From assembly GCA_965153355.1 (NCBI GenBank), contig OZ231127.1:62930001-62994000 (forward strand): 64,000 nucleotides of DNA, given 5' to 3'. The position numbers were made by a program, and so were the translations under genes. Every line of letters begins with the position of its first letter. The first letter of the stretch is position 1. This document shows positions 39,656-50,713 of this stretch, in pieces. The notes under the pieces are model-generated. The model saw only the letters and a list, made by a program, of their open reading frames with translations. It was not told the origin of the DNA and did no database searches. This DNA comes from Flaccisagitta enflata (Eukaryota > Chaetognatha > Sagittoidea > Aphragmophora).

Positions 39656-39724
39656 TCGCAAGCTGGGCGATGTCCCCACAGAGCCAGTCAGCTGCGCTGT
39701 ACTGTCTTTGGCGCGAGTCTGTCA

Positions 39725-39879
39725 TTTTGGTCGCGGACACGCGACTCTACACCTTGGTCTGTCGGTCGGTCCGTCGGTCGGTCCGTTGGTTGGTCACATT
39801 TTTGAATTCCGAGCGATTTTCGCATTACTGCTCCTGCCCAACCGTCCGCGACTGGATTGCCGTGTATCCGGCCTTGTTT
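39725..39879 (-). mobile_element. family A element at the edge of the duplication
   Basis: TTTTGGTCGCGGACACGCGA, ACACCTTGGTCTGTCGGTCG, CCGTCCGCGACTGGATTGCC and GGCCTTGTTT. It begins exactly where copies 1 and 2 of the 0.92-kb duplication stop matching. Confidence 0.85.
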
Positions 39880-40132
39880 GGATGTAACTTTCCAACTGAT
39901 TGAACCCATCTAGCAATGAAAATTTGACTTGAAACATAGAATATGATATCCATAAAAAATTTACATGTTACGTCACCCACCTATTACTCAACTACAAAAA
40001 ACCACCTAAGCCATACATCACCACAATTGTGAAAGTATGATGATTCGATAACTATCCTCTTAACTGTGAAGTGATGGTGTTTTTAGTCGTGTGCATTAGC
40101 CTGTACCTAAATGACAAAAAGCAGTAGAAATA

Positions 40133-40708
40133 ACATTCTACAAGCAGATCATGTTGTGGGACTGTCTCAGGCTTCCATTTAAATCAATATTGGCTTTGAA
40201 ATTCTACTTTTAGGTGGCCGCGCCTTACCTTCTATAAACCCTACCCCTATAGTAAATCCAAAATTTCAAAGTTATCAAATTCTAATTCTGACTGCAGATT
40301 TGGAATCTGCAGAAAAAACTGTCAATTGAAAGTGCTTTACTTTTTTTGATATTCCAATTAGAAGGTGGTCAAAAATGCTGTCAAATATTGCAAAACATAC
40401 CTTTCCTTTTAATTTCTTTCTAAAGTCATTGAACTTACCTTCTTTAAAAATCTTTAGCGTGGATTTTGATAATGATCCTGAAGGAATTTTGAAAAAAGAA
40501 AAGCACTTTCAACAGACAGTTTTTCATGCAGATTTCAAATCTGCAGTCAAAATTTTGATTTGAGCAATTTGAAATTTTTAGTTTCCTATTGACCCATGGG
40601 AAGTTCCAAGGTAAGGCGCGGAAACCAAGATGAAAACTTTTAAAGCTGAAAATGATCACAATAGAAGCCCAAGACAGCTCCACCACATGAACTGCTTGTA
40701 GAATTCCG
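40133..40708. mobile_element. fold-back element, arms ~250 bp
   Basis: ATTCTACAAGCAGATCATGT at the left pairs with CATGAACTGCTTGTAGAAT at the right. Further paired blocks are GGCCGCGCCTTACCTT, GATTTGGAATCTGCAG and AAGTGCTTTACTTTTT. No transposase. Confidence 0.75.
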
Positions 40709-40718
40709 ATTTTTTTGG

Positions 40719-40894
40719 TTTTTAGGCGCGGACAAGCGACTCTATAAGAGGCTTTGTCCGTCCGTCCGTCCGTCGGTCCGTCGGTCCGTCGGTCCGTTGG
40801 TCCGTCGGTGAGCACGAGTTGAAAAGTGGAAAAATGCGCGTTTCCGCCCCTGCCCACCCGTCCGCGACTGGCATTGGCCGTGTATCCGGCCTTG
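40719..40894 (-). mobile_element. family A element
   Basis: TTTTTAGGCGCGGACAAGCG, CTCTATAAGAGGCTTTGTCC, GTCCGTCGGTCCGTCGG tract, CGTCCGCGACTGGCATTGG and GTATCCGGCCTTG. One hairpin arm has GGCGCG for GTCGCG. Confidence 0.8.
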
Positions 40895-41148
40895 AGAGGC
40901 CAGATTTGAGGCATGAGAGGCTGGATTTGAGGCCTGAGAGACCGGATTTGGGGCCTGAGAGGGTAGATTTCAGGCCTGAGAGGGCAGATTTTAAGCCTGA
41001 GAGGCCAGATTTCAGGCCTGAGAGGGCAGATTTCAGGCCTGAGAGGGACTGGGGGGACTAACAAACGGACGAACGAATGAACGGACGGACGAACAAAAGT
41101 CCCCTTGTGTTCTACAGGACTTAGTCCCATTCGGGGCCGCTGCCCAAA
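40895..41148 (-). mobile_element. fold-back family F fragment with minisatellite
   Basis: GAGAGGCCAGATTTGAGGCC-type ~20-bp units, then CGGACGAACGAATGAACGGA, GTTCTACAGGACTTAGTCCC and TTCGGGGCCGCTGCCC, the inverted form of the F-family end. It follows the preceding family A element with no spacer. Confidence 0.6.
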
Positions 41149-41252
41149 AAAGGAGAAAAGAGCATGATGTCAAGGGCTCAACTCGAACTGTATTACAAAA
41201 CTAGGGCTACGCCTACGGTACCTAACGGCAACAATCATGACGACGAATAACA

Positions 41253-41402
41253 ACAAGGCCAGATACACGGCAATCCAGTCGCGGACGGTTGGGCAGGAGC
41301 AGTACCGCAAAAACCGCTCGGAATTCAGAAATGTGACCGACGGACCGACGGACGGACCAACCGACACGGCAAGGTGTAGAGTCGCGTGTCCGCGACTAAA
41401 AA
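41253..41402 (+). mobile_element. family A element, well preserved
   Basis: ACAAGGCCAGATACACGGCA, subterminal CAGTCGCGGACGGTTGGGC, GACCGACGGACCGACGGACG tract, hairpin GTCGCGTGTCCGCGAC then TAAAAA. A good reference copy of the GTCGCG subtype. Confidence 0.88.
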
Positions 41403-42202
41403 CTGACCACAAGCTACGACGACAATAATGACAACAACAACCGATCCCTGGGTCAGTCGCTGGGTAAGGAGGAGAGAGAGCGAGAGCCAAGAGAGGAGAG
41501 TGAGCGCCTATCAATCCTCAGTCGCGACTAGCTGAACACCTTCCTACGTGCATTGGTCAGTCCGATCTCAACACTATCTCGAGCTCTATCAGATCTATCC
41601 AAAGCTCTATGATACCTAACTGTAGATGGATACCAATAAAGGCAGCTCTCCCCGACCGGAAAAAAGTCGTTAATGGGAGTTTTTTTCTCTGTGTATGTTC
41701 TTTTATGTGTGCATCTCATGATGTCTGGTCGACTGCTTGTTTGTTTTTGTTATTCAATTTCTATCTCTCTGTCTCTTTTTCCTCTTGGTCTTTGTATGTG
41801 TGTCTCTGTCTGTCTGTCTTTTTTCTCTATCTTTTTTTCTCTCTCTCTCTCTTCTCTCTCTCTCTAGCAGGTTAAAATATCAAAGCTAGCGTCATAAGAA
41901 TTGGAGTCAATTTGCGTAACATCTTTACTCCTCCCTATTGTTATATAGGGCCAGAAATTATGATTAATGAAAAAAATCAATTTTTGCAAAAATGCAAAAA
42001 AAATTCAAAAAAATTCAAAAATTTATAACACAAAGACTAATGATTGTAGAGACTTCTGGTTAGCGCCATTCTAAAAAGAGAAAAATTAGCTCTTTCTTAG
42101 CTCTGAATAAAAAAAAATGAATACTCCCAGCCTCAAAACCGCACAACTTTCTAAAATGTCCATAAACCAAAAATAGAAAACTTTATTTCTCCCTTACCTT
42201 TC

Positions 42203-42378
42203 AAAAAGTCGAATTACGTAATTTGACTTTTTTCCAATAATGAAATGACCAGTGACATGAAAGATGAATATGAGTTCCTACAAGATTTCAAACATTTTCT
42301 GCGATTTTTCACTCGAGCGTGACAGACCGACCAACCAAAAGATGAGGCCTCTAACAAAGGTGCTATGGCGCACCTAAA
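42203..42378 (+). mobile_element. family D element with leading hairpin
   Basis: Hairpin AAAAAGTCGAAT/ATTTGACTTTTT (42203-42232, one mismatch), then GATTTCAAACATTTTCTGCG, CACTCGAGCGTGACAGACCG and the end hairpin GGTGC/GCACC followed by TAAAA. Confidence 0.6.
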
Positions 42379-42449
42379 ATGCATATATCCATGCTTAAAT
42401 CCAATTTACAATTCAGCAGTCAAAAGAGACAGTGCCAGCCAGGCAAAAA

Positions 42450-42669
42450 ACAAGGCCGGTTACACGGCCACCAAAGTAGCGTGCGGGTGGGCAGGGCATG
42501 GAGAAAAAAGCTAACCATGCATTTTGGCAGGAGCAGCAAAGCATTAACCGCCAGTAAGCGCTGAAAAGATAAAAAAAAGAAAAGTTAGGCAGATGGATGG
42601 ACCGATGGACAGACAGACAGGTAGGTGGACGGACGTACTAAGTAGGTTGTAGAGTCGCGCGACTAAAAA
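42450..42669 (+). mobile_element. family A element
   Basis: ACAAGGCCGGTTACACGGCC, AAGTAGCGTGCGGGTGGGC, GATGGATGGACCGATGGAC tract, then GTCGCGCGAC and TAAAAAT. The terminal hairpin lost its loop. A stub of another copy (GTCGCGACTGGGTAGCC) lies at 42706-42737. Confidence 0.75.
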
Positions 42670-42806
42670 TATTTACATACATTTTGGCCATTTTAGTTAT
42701 TTTTGGTCGCGACTGGGTAGCCATGTATCCAGCCTTGCTTTATTGCAAAATGCCATTAAACATTTTACTACATTAAATCTGATGAAAAATCACCGTTTCA
42801 TTTAGG

Positions 42807-43017
42807 TTTTTAGTCGCGTGCTACGTGACTCTACACCCCGCTATGTCGGTCGGTTGGACGGTTGGTTGATTGGTTCGTTTATCTGTCCCCTATTTACTTT
42901 TTTTGGCGTTTTCGAGCTTTTTGAGCTTATTGCTTCTGCCCAAATGCCCTAGTGGCCTTCTCCAGCACTGCTCCTGCCGATCCGCACGCAACTGGGGTAG
43001 CCGTAAATCCGGCCTTA
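42807..43017 (-). mobile_element. family A element
   Basis: TTTTTAGTCGCGTGCTACGT, ACACCCCGCTATGTCGGTC, GCGTTTTCGAGCTTTTTGAG, CGCACGCAACTGGGGTAGCC and AAATCCGGCCTTATT. Same subtype as 58456. Confidence 0.8.
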
Positions 43018-43065
43018 TTCTTTTTTGGTACCTATTAGGATACTTAGTTGTAGATCAATGAGAAG

Positions 43066-43265
43066 ACAAGGCAGGATACACGGCTACGGAAGTCATGTGC
43101 GGATGGGCGGGGGCCATATTTTAGGTCACTAGACCATTTGGGCAGGAGCAGTGGGGTAAAAGAAATAGAATCATAAAAGAATAAAATTTGAACGACCAAC
43201 TGATGGATGGACGGACAGACGGACGGACAAAGCGGGTTGTAGAGTCGCGTGCATGCAACTACAAA
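43066..43265 (+). mobile_element. family A element
   Basis: ACAAGGCAGGATACACGGCT, AAGTCATGTGCGGATGGGC, GGTCACTAGACCATTTGGGC, GGACGGACAGACGGACGGAC and hairpin GTCGCGTGCATGCAAC then TACAAA. Confidence 0.75.
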
Positions 43266-43692
43266 TCCTCGAAAATACTCGAGTTTTTGCTCGAGCAATT
43301 GTTATTTCGACCGATTAATCATTGAGCAAAATTTTTTTTGCTCGCTAACATTACTAGGTCATTCAGGGTGATCAAGTCATTAAAGTTCTTTGAGTCATTT
43401 ATGTCATTTTAGTTATTCAAGTGAGTGAAGTCTCTGAGTCATTCAAGTTTTTCAATTGAAAATCATTCAAGTCGTTTCAGTTATCTTAATCGTTTAAGTC
43501 GTTTTAGTAGTTTTAGTAATTGAATTATTTCAATGGTTACCAAAGTCCATTTGAGTTTGTTTAACGATGGAGGGACCGATGGACAGACGGACGTACTAAT
43601 TAGGTTGTAGAGTCGCGCGACTAAAAATATTTTCATACATTTTGGCCATTTTAGTCATTTTTGGTCGCGTCATAGCCCCCCCCCCCCCACAA

Positions 43693-43925
43693 TGCGTCCG
43701 GACTGTGTCTCTGCGTGGATTTATCATGTGACGTATGCGGAGAGACAGATGTATGAACAAACTGATGAAACGACTGATAGGAAAATCTCAAAACATGTTG
43801 GTTGATCATTTGTTTCATTGTGGGATCATAAGGTGGCCAAGAACAGCCAAGAAACGCGGTTTTTGCTCAGGCGTAACAGACGTATGGACCGATGAACGGA
43901 CCAACAGTCGGTCATTCAAGTGATC
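43693..43925 (+). mobile_element. family C element, partial
   Basis: ATGCGTCCGGACTGTGTCTC, AAAACATGTTGGTTGATCAT, CAAGAAACGCGG and CAGGCGTAACAGACGTATGG. The terminal hairpin is lacking. Confidence 0.55.
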
Positions 43926-44312
43926 CAAGTCTATTGTTTCATCTCAGTCATTTAAGTCATACTAGTCAATCAAGCCATTCAGGTCATTATAGACATTTGA
44001 GTCATTCTGGTTGATCAAGTTGTTCAAGTCAACCAGGTCATTCAAGTCATTGGAGACATTTAGGTCATTCTAGTTGATCAAGTAATGTAAGTAAATAAGT
44101 CATTGGAATCATTTAAGTCAAGTCATTAAAGTCAATTAAGTCATGAAGTTATCAAAGTCATTCAAGTCAACTAAGTCATAAAGGTCCTTCAAGTGATCAG
44201 GCCATTTATTTCCTTTGAGTCATTTTAGCCATTAAAATTTTCTGCTGGCTTCCACTTCCATTACCTGAACCCTATATTACCCTAAACATAAGAAAACATT
44301 TATTTTAATAAT

Positions 44313-44494
44313 TTTTAGTTGCATGCTACGCAACTCCACACCCCGCTTTATCTGTCGGTCGGTTGGTCAGTCAGTTGATTGGTTGGTTGGTCACACTTTA
44401 CTTTTTTTTATGTTTTTTTTTTGACTGTACTGCTCCAGCCCAAATGCTTTGGTGACCTTAAATATGGCCCCTGACCACCCACATGCGACCTTGT
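44313..44494 (-). mobile_element. family A element, decayed
   Basis: TTTTTAGTTGCATGCTACGC, ACACCCCGCTTTATCTGTCG, CTGCTCCAGCCCAAATGC and CCCACATGCGACCTTGTT. The region between the subterminal repeat and CCTTG is deleted. Confidence 0.65.
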
Positions 44495-44617
44495 TGATTC
44501 ACAAGAATCCTAGATAATAGAAAAATGGAATTTGTAACCTTCCAAAAAAGATTGTCCACATATCTTTAAATACATATCTAATCGCTCTTTGTAAAATAAA
44601 CAAGGCCAACACCTATA

Positions 44618-45538
44618 CCGTATTTTCTCTAAAAAGCGCCCCCCCTTCCAAAAAGCGCCCTCCCCTCTTTTTTTCTTGGTATTAAATTGTTCAGAAGAGA
44701 TTTGGACAGAAATATTTGGTAAAATGATGAAATAACAGGGTGTCCAATAAATTTGGTAAAATCATTGTTGCACAAAAACTATACTTCTAGATGACCTGGT
44801 AAGCTGAAATTTGGTATGTACCCTCCTAATTAGTTCTATCACATGTTAGAATGCACAGTTTTTCATGAGGACTTCCCTGGTATTAAACAGGAAGGAGTAA
44901 TGCTCAAGACCAATTTTCAAATTTTACGGGATTTTTACCAGTGAAAAGTGGTAAAGGACAGCGACCATATGGTTAATTATGACATTATATTTGGTTTCCC
45001 AATAAGGTCAACAAATAAGGGGATATACATTATTGAAGCAGGACTGCCCTACTGACTCGAAATTGGATCAGTGCATTGAAAAAAATCCGCTGAAATGATC
45101 CAAAAGATACCATCTATTTCCCTCAGTCTATCAAAGCCAATTTTCTCAAGACCACTGTAAATGAACCTTTCCTGCCTTGTACAGATTCCATATAATGTAT
45201 TCTTGCTGCCTGTGTGGTAAAAAATATTCATAAACAACCAACCGTTATGTTTTACCCTTTTTTCAACTGAAATAATCATCTCGGAATAGTTTTTGGATGT
45301 TCTTTTTTGAATTTTACCAAATTTATTGGACACCCTGTTAGTACTGCACAATGAGCCATTTTCAATGACTTTCAGGTAGATATGCAATGAATATCTCCAT
45401 TTTGAGTCAAATTTAGCATTTTGGAAACCTTCCATGCCATCCATCTACAATATAAATGAGGCGCTAATTGGAAGGCTAAAAGCCAAGTCATAATTCAATT
45501 TCAAAAGCGCCCAGGGCGCTTTTTTAGAGAAAATACGG
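44618..45538. mobile_element. TIR element M1, TA target duplication
   Basis: The ends CCGTATTTTCTCTAAAAAGC and its reverse complement (ending 45538) are flanked by TA (44616-44617, 45539-45540). The related uninterrupted site has a single TA. No transposase is left. A 131-codon minus-strand frame inside crosses the boundary of the nested element and is not a credible gene. Confidence 0.85.
44735..45338. mobile_element. TIR element M2, nested in M1
   Basis: The ends ACAGGGTGTCCAATAAATTT and its exact reverse complement match for at least 28 bp. TA lies at 44733-44734 and 45339-45340. 604 bp, non-coding, mariner-like termini. Confidence 0.85.
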
Positions 45539-45812
45539 TAAGTCGCGTGCGAGACTTACATATTGACTTAAAATGACTTAGAATGACTTAGAATGACTCA
45601 GTATGCTCTTAATTGACTTTTAATGACTTAAAGAAATAAGATTGATAAAAAAAGTAAAAGTGTGATGGACCGACCGACCAACCAACCGACCAACAGTGGG
45701 ACGGACGGACGGACAAAGTGGGGTGTAGAGTTGCGTGCACGCGAGTGACTGTTAGAAATGTATTCAAAAATTCTTTTAAACTAGACCAAGCAGAATATTG
45801 TTTTTATATATT

Positions 45813-45999
45813 TATTGCGGACACGCAACTCTATAAGAGGCTTTGTCCGTCTGTTGGTTGGTTGGTTGGTCCGTCAGTCCATGGACACGAGTCAAAAAGT
45901 GAGGAAATGAGCGTTTAAGAACATTTTTAGTTGCGGAGAGTTGCATTTCCGCCCCTGCCCACTCATCCGTAACTGATGGCCGTGTATCCGGCCTTGTTT
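45813..45999 (-). mobile_element. family A element, GTTGCG subtype
   Basis: ATTGCGGACACGCAACTCTA, TAAGAGGCTTTGTCCGTC, an insert TTTTTAGTTGCGGAGAGTTG, then CATCCGTAACTGATGGCC and GTATCCGGCCTTGTTTT. Confidence 0.75.
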
Positions 46000-46065
46000 T
46001 TAGTCGCGTGCACACTTTGTTGGTCCGTCGGTTGGTCCCCTTTTTACTTTTTTTTACATATAGCA
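45998..46065 (-). mobile_element. family A hairpin-end fragment
   Basis: TTTTTAGTCGCGTGCACACT, GTTGGTCCGTCGGTTGGTCC and CCTTTTTACTT, directly abutting the previous copy and the array. Confidence 0.55.
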
Positions 46066-46084
46066 TTATTTTGGTTATTTCTTA

Positions 46085-47760
46085 TCATCTTGCATCATTT
46101 TACATCATTTTAATCATTTTACATCATTTATATCATTTTACCTCATTTACATCATTTTACTTTGTTTTACATCCTTTACATCATTTTACATCATTTTTCA
46201 TCATTTTACAACATTTATTATCATTCTACATCATTAACATCATTTTTTATCATTTTACAATATTTCACATCATTTTATATCACACTACATCATTATACAT
46301 CATTTTACATCATTTACATCATTTTACATCATTTACATCATTTATATCATTTTACATCATTTTACATTATTTTACATTATTTTACTTCAGTTCCATCATT
46401 TTACATCATTTTGCATCATTTTATATCATTTAGATAATTTAACATCATTTTAGATCATTTTACTTCATCTTACATCATTCTACATCATTTACATCATCTA
46501 CATCGTTTTACATCATTTTGCATCATTTTACTTCATTTTTTTATCGTTTTAAATTGTTTAACATCATTTTACATCATTTTACATCACTTTACATCATTTT
46601 ACATCATTTTATATCATTTTACATCATTTTACATTATTTTACATCATTTAACATCATTAAACATCATTTTACATCATTTATATCATTTTACATCATTTTA
46701 TATCATTTACATCATTTTACATCATTTTTTATCATTGTACATGATTTACATCATTTTACATTTTTTCACATCATTTTATATCATTTTACATCATTTTACA
46801 TCACTAACATCATTCTACATCAATTTACATCAATTTACATCATTTTACATCATTTTACATCATTTATATCATTTTACATCATTTTACATCATTTGCATAA
46901 TTTTACATCATTTTACATCATTAAAGAGCATTGACATCATTTTACATTATTTTACATCATCTTACATCATTTACATGATTTTACATCATTTCACATCATT
47001 TTACATCATTTACATCTTATTGCATCATTTTACATCATTTTTTTATCATTTTAATCATTTAACATCATTTTACATCATTTTAAATCATTTTCATCATTTT
47101 ACATCATTTTATGTCATTTACCATCATTTTACATCATTCTATATCATTTACATCATTTTACATCATTTTACATCATCTTGCATCATTTTACATCATTTTA
47201 CATCATTTTGCATCAATTAACATCATTTGCATCATCTTACATCATTTTACATCATTTTATATCGTTTACATCATTCTACATCATTTAACATCATTTTACA
47301 TCATCTTACATCATTCTACATCATTTACATCATTTTAATATCATTTACATCATTTTACATCATTTTACATCATGTTACATCATTTTGTATCATTTTACTT
47401 AATTTACCATCATTTTACATTATTTTACATCATTCACATCATTTTACATCATCTTACATCATCTTACATCATTTTAAAACATTTACATCATTTTACATCA
47501 TTTTACATCATTTTACATCATTGTACATCATTTTACAATATGTTACATTATTTTGAATCATTTACATCATTTTACATCATTTTTCATCATTTTACGTCAT
47601 TTGATATCATTGTACATCATTTTACATCATTTTACATCATTTTATATCATTTACATCATTTTACATCATTATACATGATTTACATCATTTCACATTGTTT
47701 ACATCATTTTGCATCATTTTGCATCATTTTACATCATTTTGCACCATTTCCACTTCCGCA
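46085..47760. repeat. (ATTTTACATC)n array, inverted copy
   Basis: About 1.7 kb of TCATTTTACA/TCATTTACA units, the reverse complement of 23450-25795. Confidence 0.95.
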
Positions 47761-48075
47761 TCTTTTTCCATCAAGATTCTGAAATCAGCTTCCGCTTCCG
47801 CTTCCACTGAGAAAGTACCGCTTCCGCTTCCACATCTCCAGTTTGAAGAAGGGTCTTAAGTCATTTTAGTCAACATAGTTTGAAGACGGTCTTTGAAGAA
47901 GGTTCTTAAGATGTATTCTTAAGACTGTCTTGAAGAAGGTTCTTGAAAAAAAAATTCAAACCATTCTTCAAGACAATTTTGAAGAAGGTTCTTGAAGGTG
48001 GGTCTTAAGACGATTTCGGGAGGGGGTTTGAAGACGGTCTTAAGAACAAAAAAATGGTCCATGTGAATGTCCCTC

Positions 48076-48371
48076 AGATATCACTATCAACTTTACGCAG
48101 ACTCACTTTCGTCATCGATGCCATGTGAAAAATATTCCTTGGCATCCTCGAAGGAGTTCTCCATCTCCCTTCAACAGACGCTCCTTTCCCCACATGCATA
48201 CGGACATTACGGGCAAAACCACTAACTGCTTATCGCCAAGTCATAGCCCAGTCGCAAAACCGGCCGCTAGACGGCCCACGTTCACCTAAGCAGAAGTAAA
48301 CGGGAAATGGCGCATTTTGGGGGAAATTTTGGTGGGCGTGGCGCCTAGGGAAAAAAGGGCCTTGAATGGGC
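48076..48371. other. spacer before the 48.4-kb transposon
   Basis: Mixed DNA, nothing recognised. Confidence 0.4.
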
Positions 48372-48941
48372 CAAATGGTAAGGGAGTACGAGTGTAGGGC
48401 AAGTCAAAATCTTGCCTCAGATACTTGATTTTCATGTCAGTGGGCCCAAAATATGAGGTTTTCCACCAATTTTGGGGCTGTCACTCAGAAAATACCCCGC
48501 GGATGGCCCCTAAAACCGATTTTTGCATTATTTATATCATTTTATTAGCGTTTTTTATGAATGGCTAAAACTTTTCAATTTTTTTTTCTTTTTCAAACTA
48601 CTTTACCATGCCTCAGTAGCATTCTTCATCCTTTGGGAAAAAAAAATAATTAGAAATTTTAACTATCAGCAGGTAAAAAAAAATAAAAATTGCAGAAAAA
48701 TAGTCAAAAACGGAAAACTGTTACTGAAATCAATATATCTAGCTATTCAACTAGCTCTTAGCCATGATATTGATAGAACCTAGCAAACTCTAAGTCAAGC
48801 TAGTGATCTGTAATGAAATAGAAATTCTAGTCAAACAAAGTTCCATGAAACAGCAGTGCAATCATCAAATTCATAAGATTTGTGTAAGAGGGAGAGTTAA
48901 ATCATAGGTCAGATCATGAATGGTCATGAATTTTTCTTAAC

Positions 48942-50290
48942 CTATTGTGTGCCACTATTCTTGGGCATTAGAGGTGATGAGTTATCCCCACAGTGCCTCA
49001 ATGACCTCTTTGTTGAGAAGTGCAAAGACCAAATCTTTTTGCTTAATATTTTTGGCAAAAATAACAAAGGGCGTGATTTCAAGCACATACTTCTTTCAAA
49101 GTGATCTACTACTTTTTCAGTTGGGTAAATCCAATATGTTCTCTCTACATCATCTTTGCACAAGTTTTCAGAGTGGTGAGGGCTTGAACAATAGTGGTAT
49201 CTAGCTCCTAGTTGTATAACTGGACTGACCCAAGGTTCCAACCATCTACTTCCAAAGTAATAAGAAACTCTTCCTCCTAAAGCAGCCATTGGAAGTTTAG
49301 TTCAGGATCAGCTGAAGTGGCTGCTGCAAATCTTATTCTTTTTGTTTGAGACTGTGCTGTGGGTGAATCAAGCATATTAGTTGCTTCATAAACATCATCA
49401 ACTGTAATGAATTCTTGATTGCATTGGTCAACAGAATGTAATGCCAGTAGATTTTCATACATTTGTTTGGAACTGATATTGCATTGCTTGAAGTAAACAA
49501 AGTCACTAGGTAACTCAGAAAGAATGATTTTTTTCAACTTGATTTCTCTGCACAAAATGGACAGTGAATTCTGCTCCTTCAACATCTTGATTCAATTGTA
49601 GCATTTGTGAAATTCATTTTGAGATGTCAATGGAGCATCACATTTATGTTCCTGCCATTATCTCGGCACAAGGCCATTGCCTTGTTTTTTGACTGCTCTC
49701 TGGCTAGCTTATCTGCCTCTTGATCAATGAGAGCAAATTTGGACTTTATCAAATCCTTTTGGGCCCAGCACCAACCTGTTTAAATTTCTGCAACTTCCTT
49801 TTGCTTGGCTTTCAATTTTTTGTCTTTGAGCATGCATTCAGCTCCTTTTGCAAATGCTTTGTCTTTGAGTACTAATCTGTCTCTTATGGCCTGAAATGCT
49901 ACACCTCCTTTAGCTTTGAGCTGTTGTGAGAAGTGTCACAAGTAGTTCTCTCCTGCTTTGCTGGCCATTGGAATTTTTTTAAAGTTCATCCTCTGTGAAC
50001 ATTTCTGAAAGTGGCTTCAACTCTGTCTTTCCATAAGTGCCTGCTGCTTTTTTCTCACAGTATTCCTTATACTCAAGATATGCTAAAAAGCTGTCTAGCT
50101 GGTCAATTGCCTTGCCTTGCCAATTCTTCCTTCGTTCATCAGCATGGCATCATTTCTATGTACTCTTTGCTCTTCAAATGCACAGAATTCTTCAGCTCTG
50201 TTCCATGAATTTCAAGAATTCTTCATTGCAACAAACTTCAACGCCAGGTCCTTTGGGCCCCTAAGTTGTCTTTAATTTTGCTTTTGTCAG
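48942..50290 (-). pseudogene. broken transposon-internal gene, unrecognised
   Basis: Protein-like minus-strand stretches in different frames are separated by stops and shifts. Examples: QLDSFLAYLEYKEYCEKKAA (near 50090), KGGVAFQAIRDRLVLKDKAF (near 49880), ALIDQEADKLAREQSKNKAM (near 49700), and a 102-codon block 49585-49277 with ILSELPSDFVYFKQCNISSK. The next segment (49280-48942) is open in two frames. The order, single strand and position inside the TIRs argue that this was the element's own protein. I see no DDE signature or zinc finger and do not name the family. Confidence 0.55.
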
Positions 50291-50356
50291 AAATGATAAG
50301 CAAGGCTGCATTCACTTTGTCCTGGCCAATTTGCCCTTACAAATTTTCAAAGAAAG

Positions 50357-50470
50357 AAGATAGGTAAAGAGAGAGAGAGAGAGAGAAAGAGAGAGTCAGT
50401 GAGTGAGACAGAGAGATGGAGAGAGAGAAAAGAAAGGAAAGAAAAGGAGAGAGAGAGAGAGGGAGGAGAG
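50357..50470. repeat. imperfect (GA)n
   Basis: GAGAGA runs with AAAG interruptions. Confidence 0.85.
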
Positions 50471-50538
50471 GGGGGTAACTGAAAAGAAACTACTGAGCTA
50501 ACAAAATGAAGTTAATTTGAAGAGAAATGATTAAAATA

Positions 50539-50713
50539 CAGTTAAGCTTCACTAGAGCGCATGCCAGGAGACTGAGCAAAATTATGCTTTATAGTGAAGC
50601 TGGCTTATTACCACTGTAGACACAACTACAAAAATCTCTCATGAGACCACAGGTTATATGCCTTGTTGGCGGGCATGCCTTATTAGAGGGTGCACTTTAG
50701 CGGTGCTCCACTG
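50539..50713. mobile_element. 175-bp TA-flanked MITE nested in the transposon
   Basis: CAGTTAAGC at the left and GCTCCACTG at the right, TA at 50537-50538 and 50714-50715. Subterminal GCATGCC/GGCATGC also pair. Confidence 0.6.

Larger units (their letters stand above)
38816..39725 (+). repeat. direct duplication, copy 2
   Basis: See the 35694-36617 copy. The two copies lie about 3.1 kb apart in the same orientation. Confidence 0.9.
44600..45745 (+). mobile_element. family A element split by a TA-target element
   Basis: ACAAGGCCAACACCTATA ... [insert] ... AGTCGCGTGCGAGACTTAC, then GACCGACCGACCAACCAACC, GTGGGGTGTAGAGTTGCG and TGCACGCGAG. Unsplit relatives at 36062 and 39179 read CAACACCTATAAGTCGCGTG. 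Confidence 0.75.
43370..48075 (-). repeat. composite repeat unit, inverted copy with insertions
   Basis: Reverse-order counterpart of 23120-26770: gactt-type repeats (43370-44240), GGCTTCCACTTCC (44250), the array (46085-47760) and TCTTAAG/CTTGAAGAAGG repeats (47840-48060). Extra material at 43566-43925 (family C fragment) and 44300-46065 (family A and TA elements) interrupts it. Confidence 0.75.

Noticed and set aside
45049-45444. 131-codon minus-strand frame as a transposase
   Set aside because: It spans the boundary between the nested elements M2 and M1, so it cannot be the original gene of either.
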